From the NCBI RefSeq assembly GCF_001425905.1, contig NZ_LMDY01000015.1, forward strand, positions 124,001 through 188,000: DNA of 64,000 nucleotides. Reading direction: 5' to 3'. The position numbers and the translations under genes were made by a program. Shown here in pieces: positions 33,097-42,380 of this stretch. This DNA is from Methylibium sp. Root1272 (GTDB taxonomy: Bacteria; Pseudomonadota; Gammaproteobacteria; Burkholderiales; Burkholderiaceae_C). The notes below the pieces were generated by a model. The model did not search any database and was not told where the DNA came from. It saw only the letters and a list, made by a program, of their open reading frames with translations. How positions within the stretch are numbered: the first letter of the stretch is position 1; each line of letters begins with the position of its first letter.

Positions 33097-33725
33097 GACT
33101 TGCCGCCTTCGGCCGCGGCCGGCTGCGCGGCGCCGCCGCTCGGCTTGCCGTAGGCCGTGCCCCAGCCCCACACCTCGGAGCCCTTGCCGCGCGTCAGCAC
33201 GCGGGTGCGGAAGATGTCGGCCACCACGTCGCCGTCGCCGCCGAGCAGGGCCTTGGTCGAGCACATCTCGGCGCAGGCCGGCAGCTTGCCCTCGGCGAGG
33301 CGGTTGTGGCCGTACTTCTCGAACTCGGCTTCCGAGCCGTTGGCCTCCGGGCCGCCGGCGCAGAAGGTGCACTTGTCCATCTTGCCGCGCAGCCCGAACG
33401 TGCCGTTGGTCGGGAACTGCGGCGCGCCGAACGGGCAGGCGTAGCTGCAGTAGCCGCAGCCGATGCAGATGTCCTTGTCGTGCAGCACCACGCCCTCGTC
33501 GGTGCGATAGAAGCAGTCGACCGGGCACACCGCCATGCACGGCGCGTCGGAGCAGTGCATGCAGGCCACCGAGATGCTGCGCTCGCCCGGCACGCCATCG
33601 TTGAGCGTCACCACGCGGCGTCGGTTCACGCCCCAGGGCACCTCGTGCTCGGCCTTGCAGGCGGTGACGCAGCCGTTGCATTCGATGCAGCGCTCGGCGT
33701 CGCAGATGAACTTCATTCTTGCCAT
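33093..33725 (-). CDS. fdoH: formate dehydrogenase beta subunit (4Fe-4S)
   Basis: 210 residues from the ATG at 33725 (GGAG 7 bases upstream). Ferredoxin motifs: CIECNGCVTACKAEH, CMHCSDAPCMAVCPVDC and CIGCGYCSYACPFG, and a further CTFCAGG with later Cys. It links the catalytic subunit to the membrane gamma subunit. It lacks the C-terminal membrane helix of E. coli FdnH, so it is probably soluble and bound to the other two subunits. Confidence 0.93.
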   Translation of the reverse strand: MARMKFICDAERCIECNGCVTACKAEHEVPWGVNRRRVVTLNDGVPGERSISVACMHCSDAPCMAVCPVDCFYRTDEGVVLHDKDICIGCGYCSYACPFGAPQFPTNGTFGLRGKMDKCTFCAGGPEANGSEAEFEKYGHNRLAEGKLPACAEMCSTKALLGGDGDVVADIFRTRVLTRGKGSEVWGWGTAYGKPSGGAAQPAAAEGGKS

Positions 33726-33739
33726 GTCAACTCTCCAAT

Positions 33740-36706
33740 TCACACAGAGGCGCGCTCGACCTGGCAGACCGTGGTCTTGGTCTCCTGCATCATCGTCACG
33801 CTGTCGTAGCCGTAGGTGGTGGCGGTGTTGATCGCCTCACCGCGGATGACCGGCATCGCACCGTGCGGGTAGTAGGGCGCGAGATCCACGCCCTGCCAGA
33901 GGCCCGAGAAGTGGAACGGCAACCACACCGTCTCGCGGTCCACGCGCTCGGTGACCAGCGCCTTGACCGTGAGGCGCGCGCCGGTCGGCGTGCGGACCCA
34001 GACCGTCTCGCCGTTGCGGATGCCGCGGTCGTTGGCGGTGGCCGGGTTGATCTCGACGAACATCTCCTGCTGCAGTTCGGCCAGATAGGGGTTGGAGCGG
34101 GTTTCCTCGCCGCCGCCCTCGTACTCGACCAGCCGGCCGCTGCTCATGATCAGCGGGAAGTCCTTGCCGATGTCCTTGTTCTTGTCCTGCACGGTCTTGA
34201 ACAGCGTCGGCAGGCGCCAGAACGCCTTCTTGTCATCGTGCGTCGGGTACTTGGCCACCAGGTCCGGGCGCGTCGAGTAAAGCGGCTCGCGATGCTTCGG
34301 GATCGCATCGGGGAAGTTCCACACCAAGGCCCGCGCCTTCGCGTTGCCGAACGGGTGGCAGCCGTGGTTCTTCATCGCCACGCGGATGATCCCGCCGGAG
34401 GAATCGGTCTTCCAGTTCTTGCCCTCGGCCGCCGCCTTCTCGGGGTCGCTCAGTTCGTCCCACCAGCCGAGCTTCTTCAGCAGCACGTGGTCGAACTCCG
34501 GATAGCCGGTGGTGAGGTCCGAGCCCTTGGAGAACGAGCCGTCCTCGGCCAGCAGATTGACGCCATCCTTCTCGACACCGAAATTGGCGCGGAAGTTGCC
34601 GCCGCCGTCCATCACGTGCCTCGAGGTGTCGTAGAGGTTGGGCGAGCCCGGGTGCTTGAGTTCCGGCGTCCCGTAGCACGGCCACGGCAGGCCGAAGTAG
34701 TCGCCGTCGAGGGAGTAACCGGTCTCCTTGTCCGTGCCGCCCTTGGCGCGCAGCGTCTTCACGTCGAAGACGTGCATGTTGCGCATGTGCGCCTTCAGGC
34801 GCTCGGGGCTCTGACCGGTGTAGCCGATGGTCCAGACGCTCTTGTTGATCTCGCGCAGGATCGATTCGGGCTCGGGTTCCATCATGCCGCCCTTGCCTGC
34901 GACCAGCTTGTAGTTCTTCGTCAGCTCCTTGTCGAAGCCCAGCTTCTGCGCGAGCTGGTACATGATCATGTGGTCGTTGCGGCTCTCCCACAGCGGCTCG
35001 ATGACCTGCTCGCGCCACTGGATCGAGCGGTTCGACGCGGTGCATGAGCCACTGGTCTCGAACTGCGTCGTCGCCGGCAGCAGGTAGACGGCACGGTTGG
35101 GGTTCTGGTCCTCGGGCTTGCCGGGCATCGCCGCCATCGCCGCGGTGGCCGACGGGAAGGGATCGACGACGACCAGCAGGTCGAGCTTGTCCATCGCCTT
35201 CTTCATCTCGAGGCCGCGCGTCTGCGAGTTCGGCGCATGGCCCCAGAAGAACAGACCGCGCAGGTTGCTGTCCTGGTCGATCAGCTCGTTCTTCTCGAGC
35301 ACGCCGTCGACCCAGCGCGACACCGTCATGCCGGGCTTGGTCATCATGCCCGGCGCGTACTGCTTCTTGATCCACTCGAAGTCCACGCCCCAGGTCTTGG
35401 CGAAGTGCTTGAACGAGCCCTCGGCCAGGCCGTAGTAGCCGGGCAGCGAATCGGGATTCGGGCCCACGTCGGTGGCGCCCTGCACGTTGTCGTGGCCGCG
35501 GAAGATGTTGGCGCCGCCACCGCTCTTGCCGATGTTGCCGAGCGCGAGCTGCAGGATGCACGACGCGCGCACCATCGCGTTGCCGATGGTGTGCTGGGTC
35601 TGGCCCATGCACCAGACGATGGTGCTGGGGCGGTTCTCGGCCAACGTCTTCGCGACGCGAAGGATCGTCGCCTCGTCGACGCCGCAGGCCTCCTGGACCT
35701 TGTCAGGCGTCCAGTTCGCCATCACGTCCTCGCGCACCTTGTCCATGCCGTAGACGCGATCGTTGATGTACTGCTTGTCTTCCCAGCCGTTCTTGAAGAT
35801 CTGGTGCAGCACGCCGAACAGGAAGGGGATGTCCGAGCCCGAGCGGATGCGCACGTGCTCGTCGGCACGCGCCGCCGTGCGCGTGAATCGCGGGTCGACG
35901 ACGATCATCTTGCAGCCGGCCTCCTTGGCATGCAGCATGTGCAGCATCGACACCGGGTGCGCCTCGGCGGCGTTCGACCCGATATACAGCGCCGCCTTGC
36001 TGTTCTGCATGTCGTTGTAGGAGTTGGTCATCGCGCCGTAGCCCCAGGTGTTCGCGACGCCCGCGACCGTGGTGCTGTGGCAGATGCGCGCCTGGTGGTC
36101 GCAGTTGTTGCTGCCCCACAGGCTCATCCACTTGCGCAGCAGGTAGGCCTGCTCGTTGTTGTGCTTGCTCGACCCGACCACGAACACCGAATCCGGGCCA
36201 CTCTGCTTGCGCAGTTCGAGCATGCGCGCGCTGATCTCGTCGAGCGCGGTGTCCCAACTGATGCGCTCGTACTTGCCGTTCACCAGCTTCATCGGGTAGC
36301 GCAGGCGGTACTCGCCGCGGCCATGCTCTCGCAGCGCCGCGCCCTTGGCGCAGTGCGCGCCCAGGTTGATCGGCGAGTCGAACACCGGCTCCTGGCGCAC
36401 CCAGACGCCGTTGTGCACCACCGCGTCGACCGCGCAGCCCACCGAGCAGTGGCCGCACACCGTGCGCTTGACCTCCACCTTGCCGGGGCCCGCCTCGGCC
36501 TTGGACGCATCGGAGGCCTGCGCCTTGCGCACCAGCGTCAGCTGACCGGCGGCGAGGCCGGCGCCCACGCCCAGACCAGAACGGCGCAGGAAGGACCGAC
36601 GGTCCATCGTCGGGATGGCGCGCGCGAGGCCGCGCGAAAGGCTCGAGACCAGCGACGATGCGGGCGAGCCGGAGCCCGCATCAGGCGACTTGCGCGTGAG
36701 CAACAT
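33740..36706 (-). CDS. fdoG: formate dehydrogenase catalytic subunit, molybdenum, Cys form
   Basis: 988 residues, exported by Tat (twin Arg in DRRSFLRRSG, residues 36-37), start preceded by GGAGGT. Cys84, 87, 91 and 119 bind a 4Fe-4S cluster. The active-site region NNCDHQARICHSTTVAG places Cys209 where FdnG has selenocysteine; no in-frame TGA is present. The full molybdopterin oxidoreductase fold follows to a C-terminal domain with QQEMFVEINPATANDRGIRN. Oxidises formate in the periplasm and feeds the quinone pool. Confidence 0.95.
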   Translation of the reverse strand: MLLTRKSPDAGSGSPASSLVSSLSRGLARAIPTMDRRSFLRRSGLGVGAGLAAGQLTLVRKAQASDASKAEAGPGKVEVKRTVCGHCSVGCAVDAVVHNGVWVRQEPVFDSPINLGAHCAKGAALREHGRGEYRLRYPMKLVNGKYERISWDTALDEISARMLELRKQSGPDSVFVVGSSKHNNEQAYLLRKWMSLWGSNNCDHQARICHSTTVAGVANTWGYGAMTNSYNDMQNSKAALYIGSNAAEAHPVSMLHMLHAKEAGCKMIVVDPRFTRTAARADEHVRIRSGSDIPFLFGVLHQIFKNGWEDKQYINDRVYGMDKVREDVMANWTPDKVQEACGVDEATILRVAKTLAENRPSTIVWCMGQTQHTIGNAMVRASCILQLALGNIGKSGGGANIFRGHDNVQGATDVGPNPDSLPGYYGLAEGSFKHFAKTWGVDFEWIKKQYAPGMMTKPGMTVSRWVDGVLEKNELIDQDSNLRGLFFWGHAPNSQTRGLEMKKAMDKLDLLVVVDPFPSATAAMAAMPGKPEDQNPNRAVYLLPATTQFETSGSCTASNRSIQWREQVIEPLWESRNDHMIMYQLAQKLGFDKELTKNYKLVAGKGGMMEPEPESILREINKSVWTIGYTGQSPERLKAHMRNMHVFDVKTLRAKGGTDKETGYSLDGDYFGLPWPCYGTPELKHPGSPNLYDTSRHVMDGGGNFRANFGVEKDGVNLLAEDGSFSKGSDLTTGYPEFDHVLLKKLGWWDELSDPEKAAAEGKNWKTDSSGGIIRVAMKNHGCHPFGNAKARALVWNFPDAIPKHREPLYSTRPDLVAKYPTHDDKKAFWRLPTLFKTVQDKNKDIGKDFPLIMSSGRLVEYEGGGEETRSNPYLAELQQEMFVEINPATANDRGIRNGETVWVRTPTGARLTVKALVTERVDRETVWLPFHFSGLWQGVDLAPYYPHGAMPVIRGEAINTATTYGYDSVTMMQETKTTVCQVERASV

Positions 36707-36720
36707 GGGACCTCCGGCAC

Positions 36721-36933
36721 TCAGACTTTGGTGGTTTGGTAGTAGCGCTGCACGTGCGCCGTGAGCCGGTAGCCGGCGGATGCGCCGGGTTCGGGTTTGG
36801 CACCCGTCGTCACGGCCACGGGCTCGGCCTCACGGGCCACCGGCAGCACCGCCGCCGCGGCGGCCAGAGCCCCCACGGTGCCGGCGCCGGCAACGACGTG
36901 CCGGCGCGAGAGCTTGGATTTCGGATCGTTCAT
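36721..36933 (-). CDS. formate dehydrogenase region Tat-target small protein
   Basis: 70 residues: a basic start with SRRHVVAGAGTVGALAAAAA, a Tat-like signal, and a short tail ending HVQRYYQTTKV. This is the small conserved protein usually found just upstream of such formate dehydrogenase genes (as I recall TIGR02811). First gene of the structural operon. Confidence 0.87.
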   Translation of the reverse strand: MNDPKSKLSRRHVVAGAGTVGALAAAAAVLPVAREAEPVAVTTGAKPEPGASAGYRLTAHVQRYYQTTKV

Positions 36934-37281
36934 GGCTGACTCCTGGGTCTCAACGCCCGGTGGGGCGCGCGTGCCTTGGCATCGAGCTGATCGCCGACTT
37001 CGGCAGATTCATTCCTATGTTAGCCCTGGCTTTTGCACTCGGCGCGTGACAGCGCAGAGGGAAACCCCGCAGCCGGCGCCGTATCGGCAACGCTGCAGCG
37101 CAGCAGTGCGGTGGTTGCGCCAGCCTGTCGCTGCAGCGCCCTTGTCATCGACAGATTGACCGCCGGATCGCGACAGCTTGTCGTTGGTGCCTACCGCGTA
37201 ACGATGCGGGAAAGTCCCAGGGGCCTGCTCGGATGATGTCGGCGCCCCGCCACGTGCTGCGGCCCGCTCACGGCCCGCCGC
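36934..37281. promoter_or_regulatory. 348-base intergenic region upstream of the formate dehydrogenase operon
   Basis: It should contain the promoter of the minus-strand formate dehydrogenase operon and the end of the phnE-like gene. I looked for a sigma-54 type box on the minus strand and found none. A less GC-rich stretch lies at about 37005-37040. No gene is credible in this region. Confidence 0.3.
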
Positions 37282-38097
37282 TCAGCGATTGAGCACGCGC
37301 CGCGCCAGGTAGGACAGCGCGTCGACCAGTGCCACCAGCCCGATCATCGCGATCAGCACGGTGCAGCTCTCGCGCATGTGGAACAGCCCGAGGTGGTAGT
37401 ACAGCATCTGACCCAGCCCGCCGGCGCCCACCACGCCCAGCACCGCCGCGGCGCGGATGTTGTTCTCCCAGCGGTACAGCGAGTACGACAGCAGTTGCGG
37501 CCCGATCTGCGGCAGCGTCGCGTACAGGAAGACGCGCAGCCGGTCGACGCCCCGCAGTCGCAGCGCGAAGGCCGGCTCGGGCGCGGCGTTCTCGATGCTC
37601 TCGGCGAACAGCCGCCCCAGCACGCCGGTGGTGTGCAGCGCCAGCGCCAGCGTGCCGGGGAACGGCCCCAGGCCGGCGGCGATCAGCAGCAGCGAGGCCC
37701 ACACCAGCTCGGGCACGGAGCGCAGCGCGTTGAGCAGCGTGCGGGTCAGACCGCGCAACGCTCGCGTGCCGGCAGGGCCGCTGGCACTGGCGGGCAGTGC
37801 CAGCGCCAGGCCGAACAGCACGGCGAGCGCGGTGCCCACCAGGCTCATCGCCAGCGTCTCCAGCGTCGCGCCCAGCGTCTTGCGCAGGAAGGCGGCCGAA
37901 CCCTGGGGCGGGAAGAAGCTGGCGGCGAAGCTGCCCATCTTGCCGAGCGCCTCCAGCGAGAGGAAATCGGCCCAGCGAAGATCGAGGGAAGCAAAACTGG
38001 CGACGACCAGCACGCCCACGCCGAGCGCGATCCATGCAGCACGGCGGCGCGACGGCGGTGCCGCAAGGTCGGACGACGATGATGCGGTGCTGGCCAC
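37282..38097 (-). CDS. oxyanion ABC transporter permease 2 (PhnE-like)
   Basis: 271 residues from a GTG at 38097 with GGAG 7 bases upstream. About six membrane helices; the inner-membrane loop has the permease EAA-type region with FLYATLPQIGPQLLSYSLYR followed by WENNIRAAAVLGVVGAGGLG. It is a paralogue of permease 1, which has a matching segment. Two PhnE-like permeases in one operon is common for this importer class. Last gene of the importer operon. Confidence 0.85.
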   Translation of the reverse strand: MASTASSSSDLAAPPSRRRAAWIALGVGVLVVASFASLDLRWADFLSLEALGKMGSFAASFFPPQGSAAFLRKTLGATLETLAMSLVGTALAVLFGLALALPASASGPAGTRALRGLTRTLLNALRSVPELVWASLLLIAAGLGPFPGTLALALHTTGVLGRLFAESIENAAPEPAFALRLRGVDRLRVFLYATLPQIGPQLLSYSLYRWENNIRAAAVLGVVGAGGLGQMLYYHLGLFHMRESCTVLIAMIGLVALVDALSYLARRVLNR

Positions 38098-38101
38098 GCG
38101 G

Positions 38102-38986
38102 CTACTCCATCGCGCGCCGCAGCGCGGCGCTGACGCGGTCCGACAGCGCAACCAGCGCGATGAACACCAGCAGGATGCTGCTCACCTCCGCGCCGGCGAA
38201 CATCTTCGTCGCGTTGTCGAGCTCCTGCCCCAGGCCGCCGGCACCCACGAAGCCCAGCACCACCGACGAGCGGATCGCGCACTCCCAGCGGTAGACGGTG
38301 TAGCTCACCAGTTCCGGGCCGCACTGCGGCAGCGTGCCGAACAGCAGCGCCTGCAGCCGCCCGCTGCCGTTGCGCAGCAGCGCCTCGGTCGTGCTCGGGT
38401 CGGCGCTCTCCAGGATCTCGGCATAGACCTTGCCCAGCATGCCGCCGTAGGCGATGCCGATCGCCAGCACGCCGGCCGTCGGCCCCAGCCCGACCACGCG
38501 CACGAACAACAGCGCCCACACCAGTTCGGGCACCGAGCGCAGCACGATGGTGGTCCAGCGCAGGCCCTGGCGCAGCAGCGCCGGCCCGGTGGCCATGCGC
38601 GAGGCCAGCGCGCTGACCGACAGCCGCGCCGTCGAGCCCAGCGCCAGCGGCACCGCGATGCACCACGCGATCGTGAGCCCGGCGGTGGCGATGGCCACGG
38701 TGCGCCAGGTCTCGCGCAGCAACAGGCGCAGGAACTCTGCGTCCGCGCGAGGTGGCACGAACTGCACCAGGAAGCCCAGCGTCGAACGCAGGCTGCGCTG
38801 GTCGAACACGGTCCAGGGCCTGAACTCGGTCAGCACCAGCAGCGGCCAGCACAGCACCAGCGCGACCAGCAGCGCACCCCAGCGGCGCAGCAGCGCCGGA
38901 TCGCGCGCTGACGCCGCGGCGGGCAGCGGCAAGGCCGACGGTCGAGCCGGGCTCCGCATCGCGCCAGGCACCGGGCTCAGCGGCAC
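38102..38986 (-). CDS. oxyanion ABC transporter permease 1 (PhnE-like)
   Basis: 294 residues from a GTG at 38986 that overlaps the ATPase gene by 10 bases; ATG at 38959 is an alternative. Membrane-spanning, with TLPQCGPELVSYTVYR followed by WECAIRSSVVLGFVGAGGLG. Same architecture as permease 2, from which it is separated by 4 bases. Would pair with permease 2 as a heterodimer. Confidence 0.85.
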   Translation of the reverse strand: MPLSPVPGAMRSPARPSALPLPAAASARDPALLRRWGALLVALVLCWPLLVLTEFRPWTVFDQRSLRSTLGFLVQFVPPRADAEFLRLLLRETWRTVAIATAGLTIAWCIAVPLALGSTARLSVSALASRMATGPALLRQGLRWTTIVLRSVPELVWALLFVRVVGLGPTAGVLAIGIAYGGMLGKVYAEILESADPSTTEALLRNGSGRLQALLFGTLPQCGPELVSYTVYRWECAIRSSVVLGFVGAGGLGQELDNATKMFAGAEVSSILLVFIALVALSDRVSAALRRAME

Positions 38987-39843
38987 ATGGCCTGCGGCAG
39001 CGCGGCCGCCGCTGCCGGCGGTGGCATGGCCGGCGGCAGCGGCGCGGCGACCTCCGGCGAGTCGCTGCCGTAGAGCTCGCGCACCTGCTCGTCATCCAGG
39101 TCGCCGGCCGGTCCGTCGTACACCACGACGCCGTCGCGCAGCGCCACGATGCGCGGGAAGCGGCGTCGCGCCACCTCCACCTGGTGGAGCGAGCACACCA
39201 GCGTTCGCCCGGTCTCGCGCGCTGCATCGATGAGCCGCGCAATGGCCAGCTCCGAGCGCGCCGGGTCCAGCGCCGACAGCGGTTCGTCGACCAGCCACAG
39301 CGCGGCGTCCGACACCAGCAGCCGCGCCAGGCCGACGCGCTGGCGCTCGCCGCCCGACAGCCGGTCGACCCGCTGCCACAGCGTGTGCTCGAGGTCGAGC
39401 GCCGCCAGGGCCGCGCGTGCCAGCGGCGCCTCGCGCGGATGCCACAGCGTGCGCAGGCTGGCCCACAGCGACTGCGCGGGCAGGCGCCCCGCCAGCACCG
39501 CGGTGACCACGCGCTGGCGCGGCGGCAGCGGCGGCACCTGCGGCGCCAGGCACAGCCGCGCGCGCAGGCGCTGCCGTTCGCCGGACGAAGCACCGCGCCA
39601 CGGTGCCAAGCCGAACAGCGACACCTCGCCCTGCAGCGGCGGCAGCGCGCAGGCCAGCAGCTGCAGCAGCGTCGTCTTGCCGGACCCCGAGGCGCCGATC
39701 ACCGCCACTTGCTCGCCCGGCATCAGCCGCAGGTCGACGCCACGCAGCACCGCCACGGCCGACATCGGCGCGGCGGCAGCGTGCACGCGGCACAGCTCGG
39801 CCGTCGCCGGCCCGGCCGGTGCGGCGGGCTCGGTGTCGATCAC
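38977..39843 (-). CDS. oxyanion ABC transporter ATP-binding protein (PhnC-like)
   Basis: 288 residues from a GTG that overlaps the binding-protein stop (GTGA). Walker A is GASGSGKTT, signature LSGGERQRVGLARL, Walker B ALWLVDEPLSALD. The C-terminal tail is Pro/Ala-rich and likely not conserved. Family: PhnC type, within the selenate/phosphonate importer group. Confidence 0.88.
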   Translation of the reverse strand: MIDTEPAAPAGPATAELCRVHAAAAPMSAVAVLRGVDLRLMPGEQVAVIGASGSGKTTLLQLLACALPPLQGEVSLFGLAPWRGASSGERQRLRARLCLAPQVPPLPPRQRVVTAVLAGRLPAQSLWASLRTLWHPREAPLARAALAALDLEHTLWQRVDRLSGGERQRVGLARLLVSDAALWLVDEPLSALDPARSELAIARLIDAARETGRTLVCSLHQVEVARRRFPRIVALRDGVVVYDGPAGDLDDEQVRELYGSDSPEVAAPLPPAMPPPAAAAALPQAMCR

Positions 39844-40715
39844 TTCAGCAGTCCGGCGTTCTCGGCAGCGGCCCGGATGCCGATGTAGTTGGAGGCCTGG
39901 GTGGGCACGAAGCGCGTGGCGCGTTGCAGGCCGAGGATCTCCTTGCCCTGCGGCGTGTTCGCATCGAGCGCCAGGAAGGCCTGCTGCAGCTTGTTGCGCA
40001 GCTCGACCGGCATGTCGGCATGCACGGTCCAGTTGTAGTCGTAGTAGCCGGGCGTGGTGAAGAACACCTTCACCTGGGCCGGGTCGACCTTCTTCTCGGC
40101 AACGAACTTCTCCCACACCGAGATGTTCAGCGCCCCCGCGTCGACCTTGCCACTGGCCACCGCTGCGATGGTGGCGTCGTGCGCGCCGGAGAAGCTCACG
40201 CGCTTGAGGTCGGCGTCGGGGTCGATCTTCGCGGCCAGCAGGAAGCTGCGCGGCATGAGGTGGCCCGAGGTGCTGGACTGCGAGCCGAAGCTCAGCGTGC
40301 GGCCCTTCAGGTCCTCCAGCTTCGCGATGCCGCTGCCGGCGTCGGTGATGAAGACCGAGCGGAACTTCTCGTCCTCCTCGCGCTGCACCAGCGGAATCAC
40401 CTTGCCGCCCGAGCGCACGCTGGCCTGCACGAAGGTGAAACCGCCGAACCAGGCCAGGTCGATCTTCTTGTTGACCAGCGTCTCCACCGCGGCGGCGTAG
40501 TCGGTCACCGGCGTCCACTCGACCTTCATGCCCAGCTTGCTCTCCAGGTACTGGCCCAGCGGCGCGAACTTGCGCGCCAGCTCGGTCGGCGACTCGTCGG
40601 GGATCGCGGTGACGCGCAGGACCGACTGCGCCTGGGCGCCGAGTGCCGCGAGGCCGAGCACCAGCGAAGACAGCAGGCGCGCCGCGCGGCCGGCAGAGAG
40701 AAGGCGGAACATCAT
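39840..40715 (-). CDS. periplasmic oxyanion-binding protein, putative selenate class (PhnD-like)
   Basis: 291 residues; ATG at 40715 with GGAG 8 bases upstream. Signal peptide ends AQA, then VLRVTAIPDESPTELARKF. Core motifs DLAWFGGFTFVQA, PLVQREEDEKF and FGSQSSTSGHLMPRSF, plus FSGAHDATIAAVASGKVDAG, look closest to the family that I recall being named putative selenate-binding (TIGR04553). Phosphonate, phosphite or another oxyanion cannot be excluded from sequence. The placement inside the formate dehydrogenase locus is notable. First gene of the importer operon. Confidence 0.85.
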   Translation of the reverse strand: MMFRLLSAGRAARLLSSLVLGLAALGAQAQSVLRVTAIPDESPTELARKFAPLGQYLESKLGMKVEWTPVTDYAAAVETLVNKKIDLAWFGGFTFVQASVRSGGKVIPLVQREEDEKFRSVFITDAGSGIAKLEDLKGRTLSFGSQSSTSGHLMPRSFLLAAKIDPDADLKRVSFSGAHDATIAAVASGKVDAGALNISVWEKFVAEKKVDPAQVKVFFTTPGYYDYNWTVHADMPVELRNKLQQAFLALDANTPQGKEILGLQRATRFVPTQASNYIGIRAAAENAGLLK

Positions 40716-40804
40716 GCTCGGAACTCCGTTTTCAGGGGTGCAGATGAGAACACAAACCGCCCCACGCCCGCCCATGGGTCGCCGGTCGGGCGGCGGGCGG
40801 CGCC

Positions 40805-40819
40805 GCAGCGGATATGCCA
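40805..40819 (-). promoter_or_regulatory. candidate sigma-54 (-24/-12) promoter upstream of the oxyanion-binding protein gene
   Basis: On the minus strand it reads TGGCATATCCGCTGC. The GG and GC dinucleotides are separated by exactly 10 bases, as in TGGCACG-N4-TTGC; TGGCA is exact and the second half reads CTGC instead of TTGC. It would start transcription about 80 bases before the ATG at 40715. The divergent gene encodes an NtrC-type activator, which supports it. In such GC-rich DNA a chance match is possible. Confidence 0.45.
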
Positions 40820-40859
40820 CAGTCACAGCCGGTCCCCGCACGCAACGCCTCACTGCCCG

Positions 40860-42242
<1,383 letters not shown>

Positions 42243-42244
42243 CT

Positions 42245-42340
42245 CCCCCCCGTTGCGGCTGCGCCGCTCCCCCCCAGGGGGGCGCCGCTGGCGGACCGGC
42301 GGAGCCGGATCCGCGGCGGCTGCTGGGCTTGGGCGGGCTC
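42245..42340. repeat. C/G-rich hairpin repeat between response regulator and kinase genes
   Basis: A region with CTCCCCCCCAGGGGGGCG (42267-42284) flanked by GCGCCGC-type arms on both sides, in the 138-base gap. Such C/G-rich palindromes recur in Burkholderiales intergenic DNA, which is general knowledge and not tested here. It may form a hairpin that lowers expression of the kinase relative to the regulator. Confidence 0.5.
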
Positions 42341-42380
42341 GTGCGGCGCACGTCGCACGGTGCTCCGAGGAACGGTTGAC

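Noticed and set aside
33740-36706. Selenocysteine in the formate dehydrogenase catalytic subunit
   Set aside because: The position is coded by TGC (Cys209) and there is no in-frame TGA.
36934-37281. Sigma-54 promoter upstream of the formate dehydrogenase operon
   Set aside because: No site with GG and GC ten bases apart in the right sequence context was found on the minus strand.
39603-40859. Apparent N-terminal extension of the response regulator
   Set aside because: It is antisense to the oxyanion-binding protein gene; the receiver domain starts just after the ATG at 40860.
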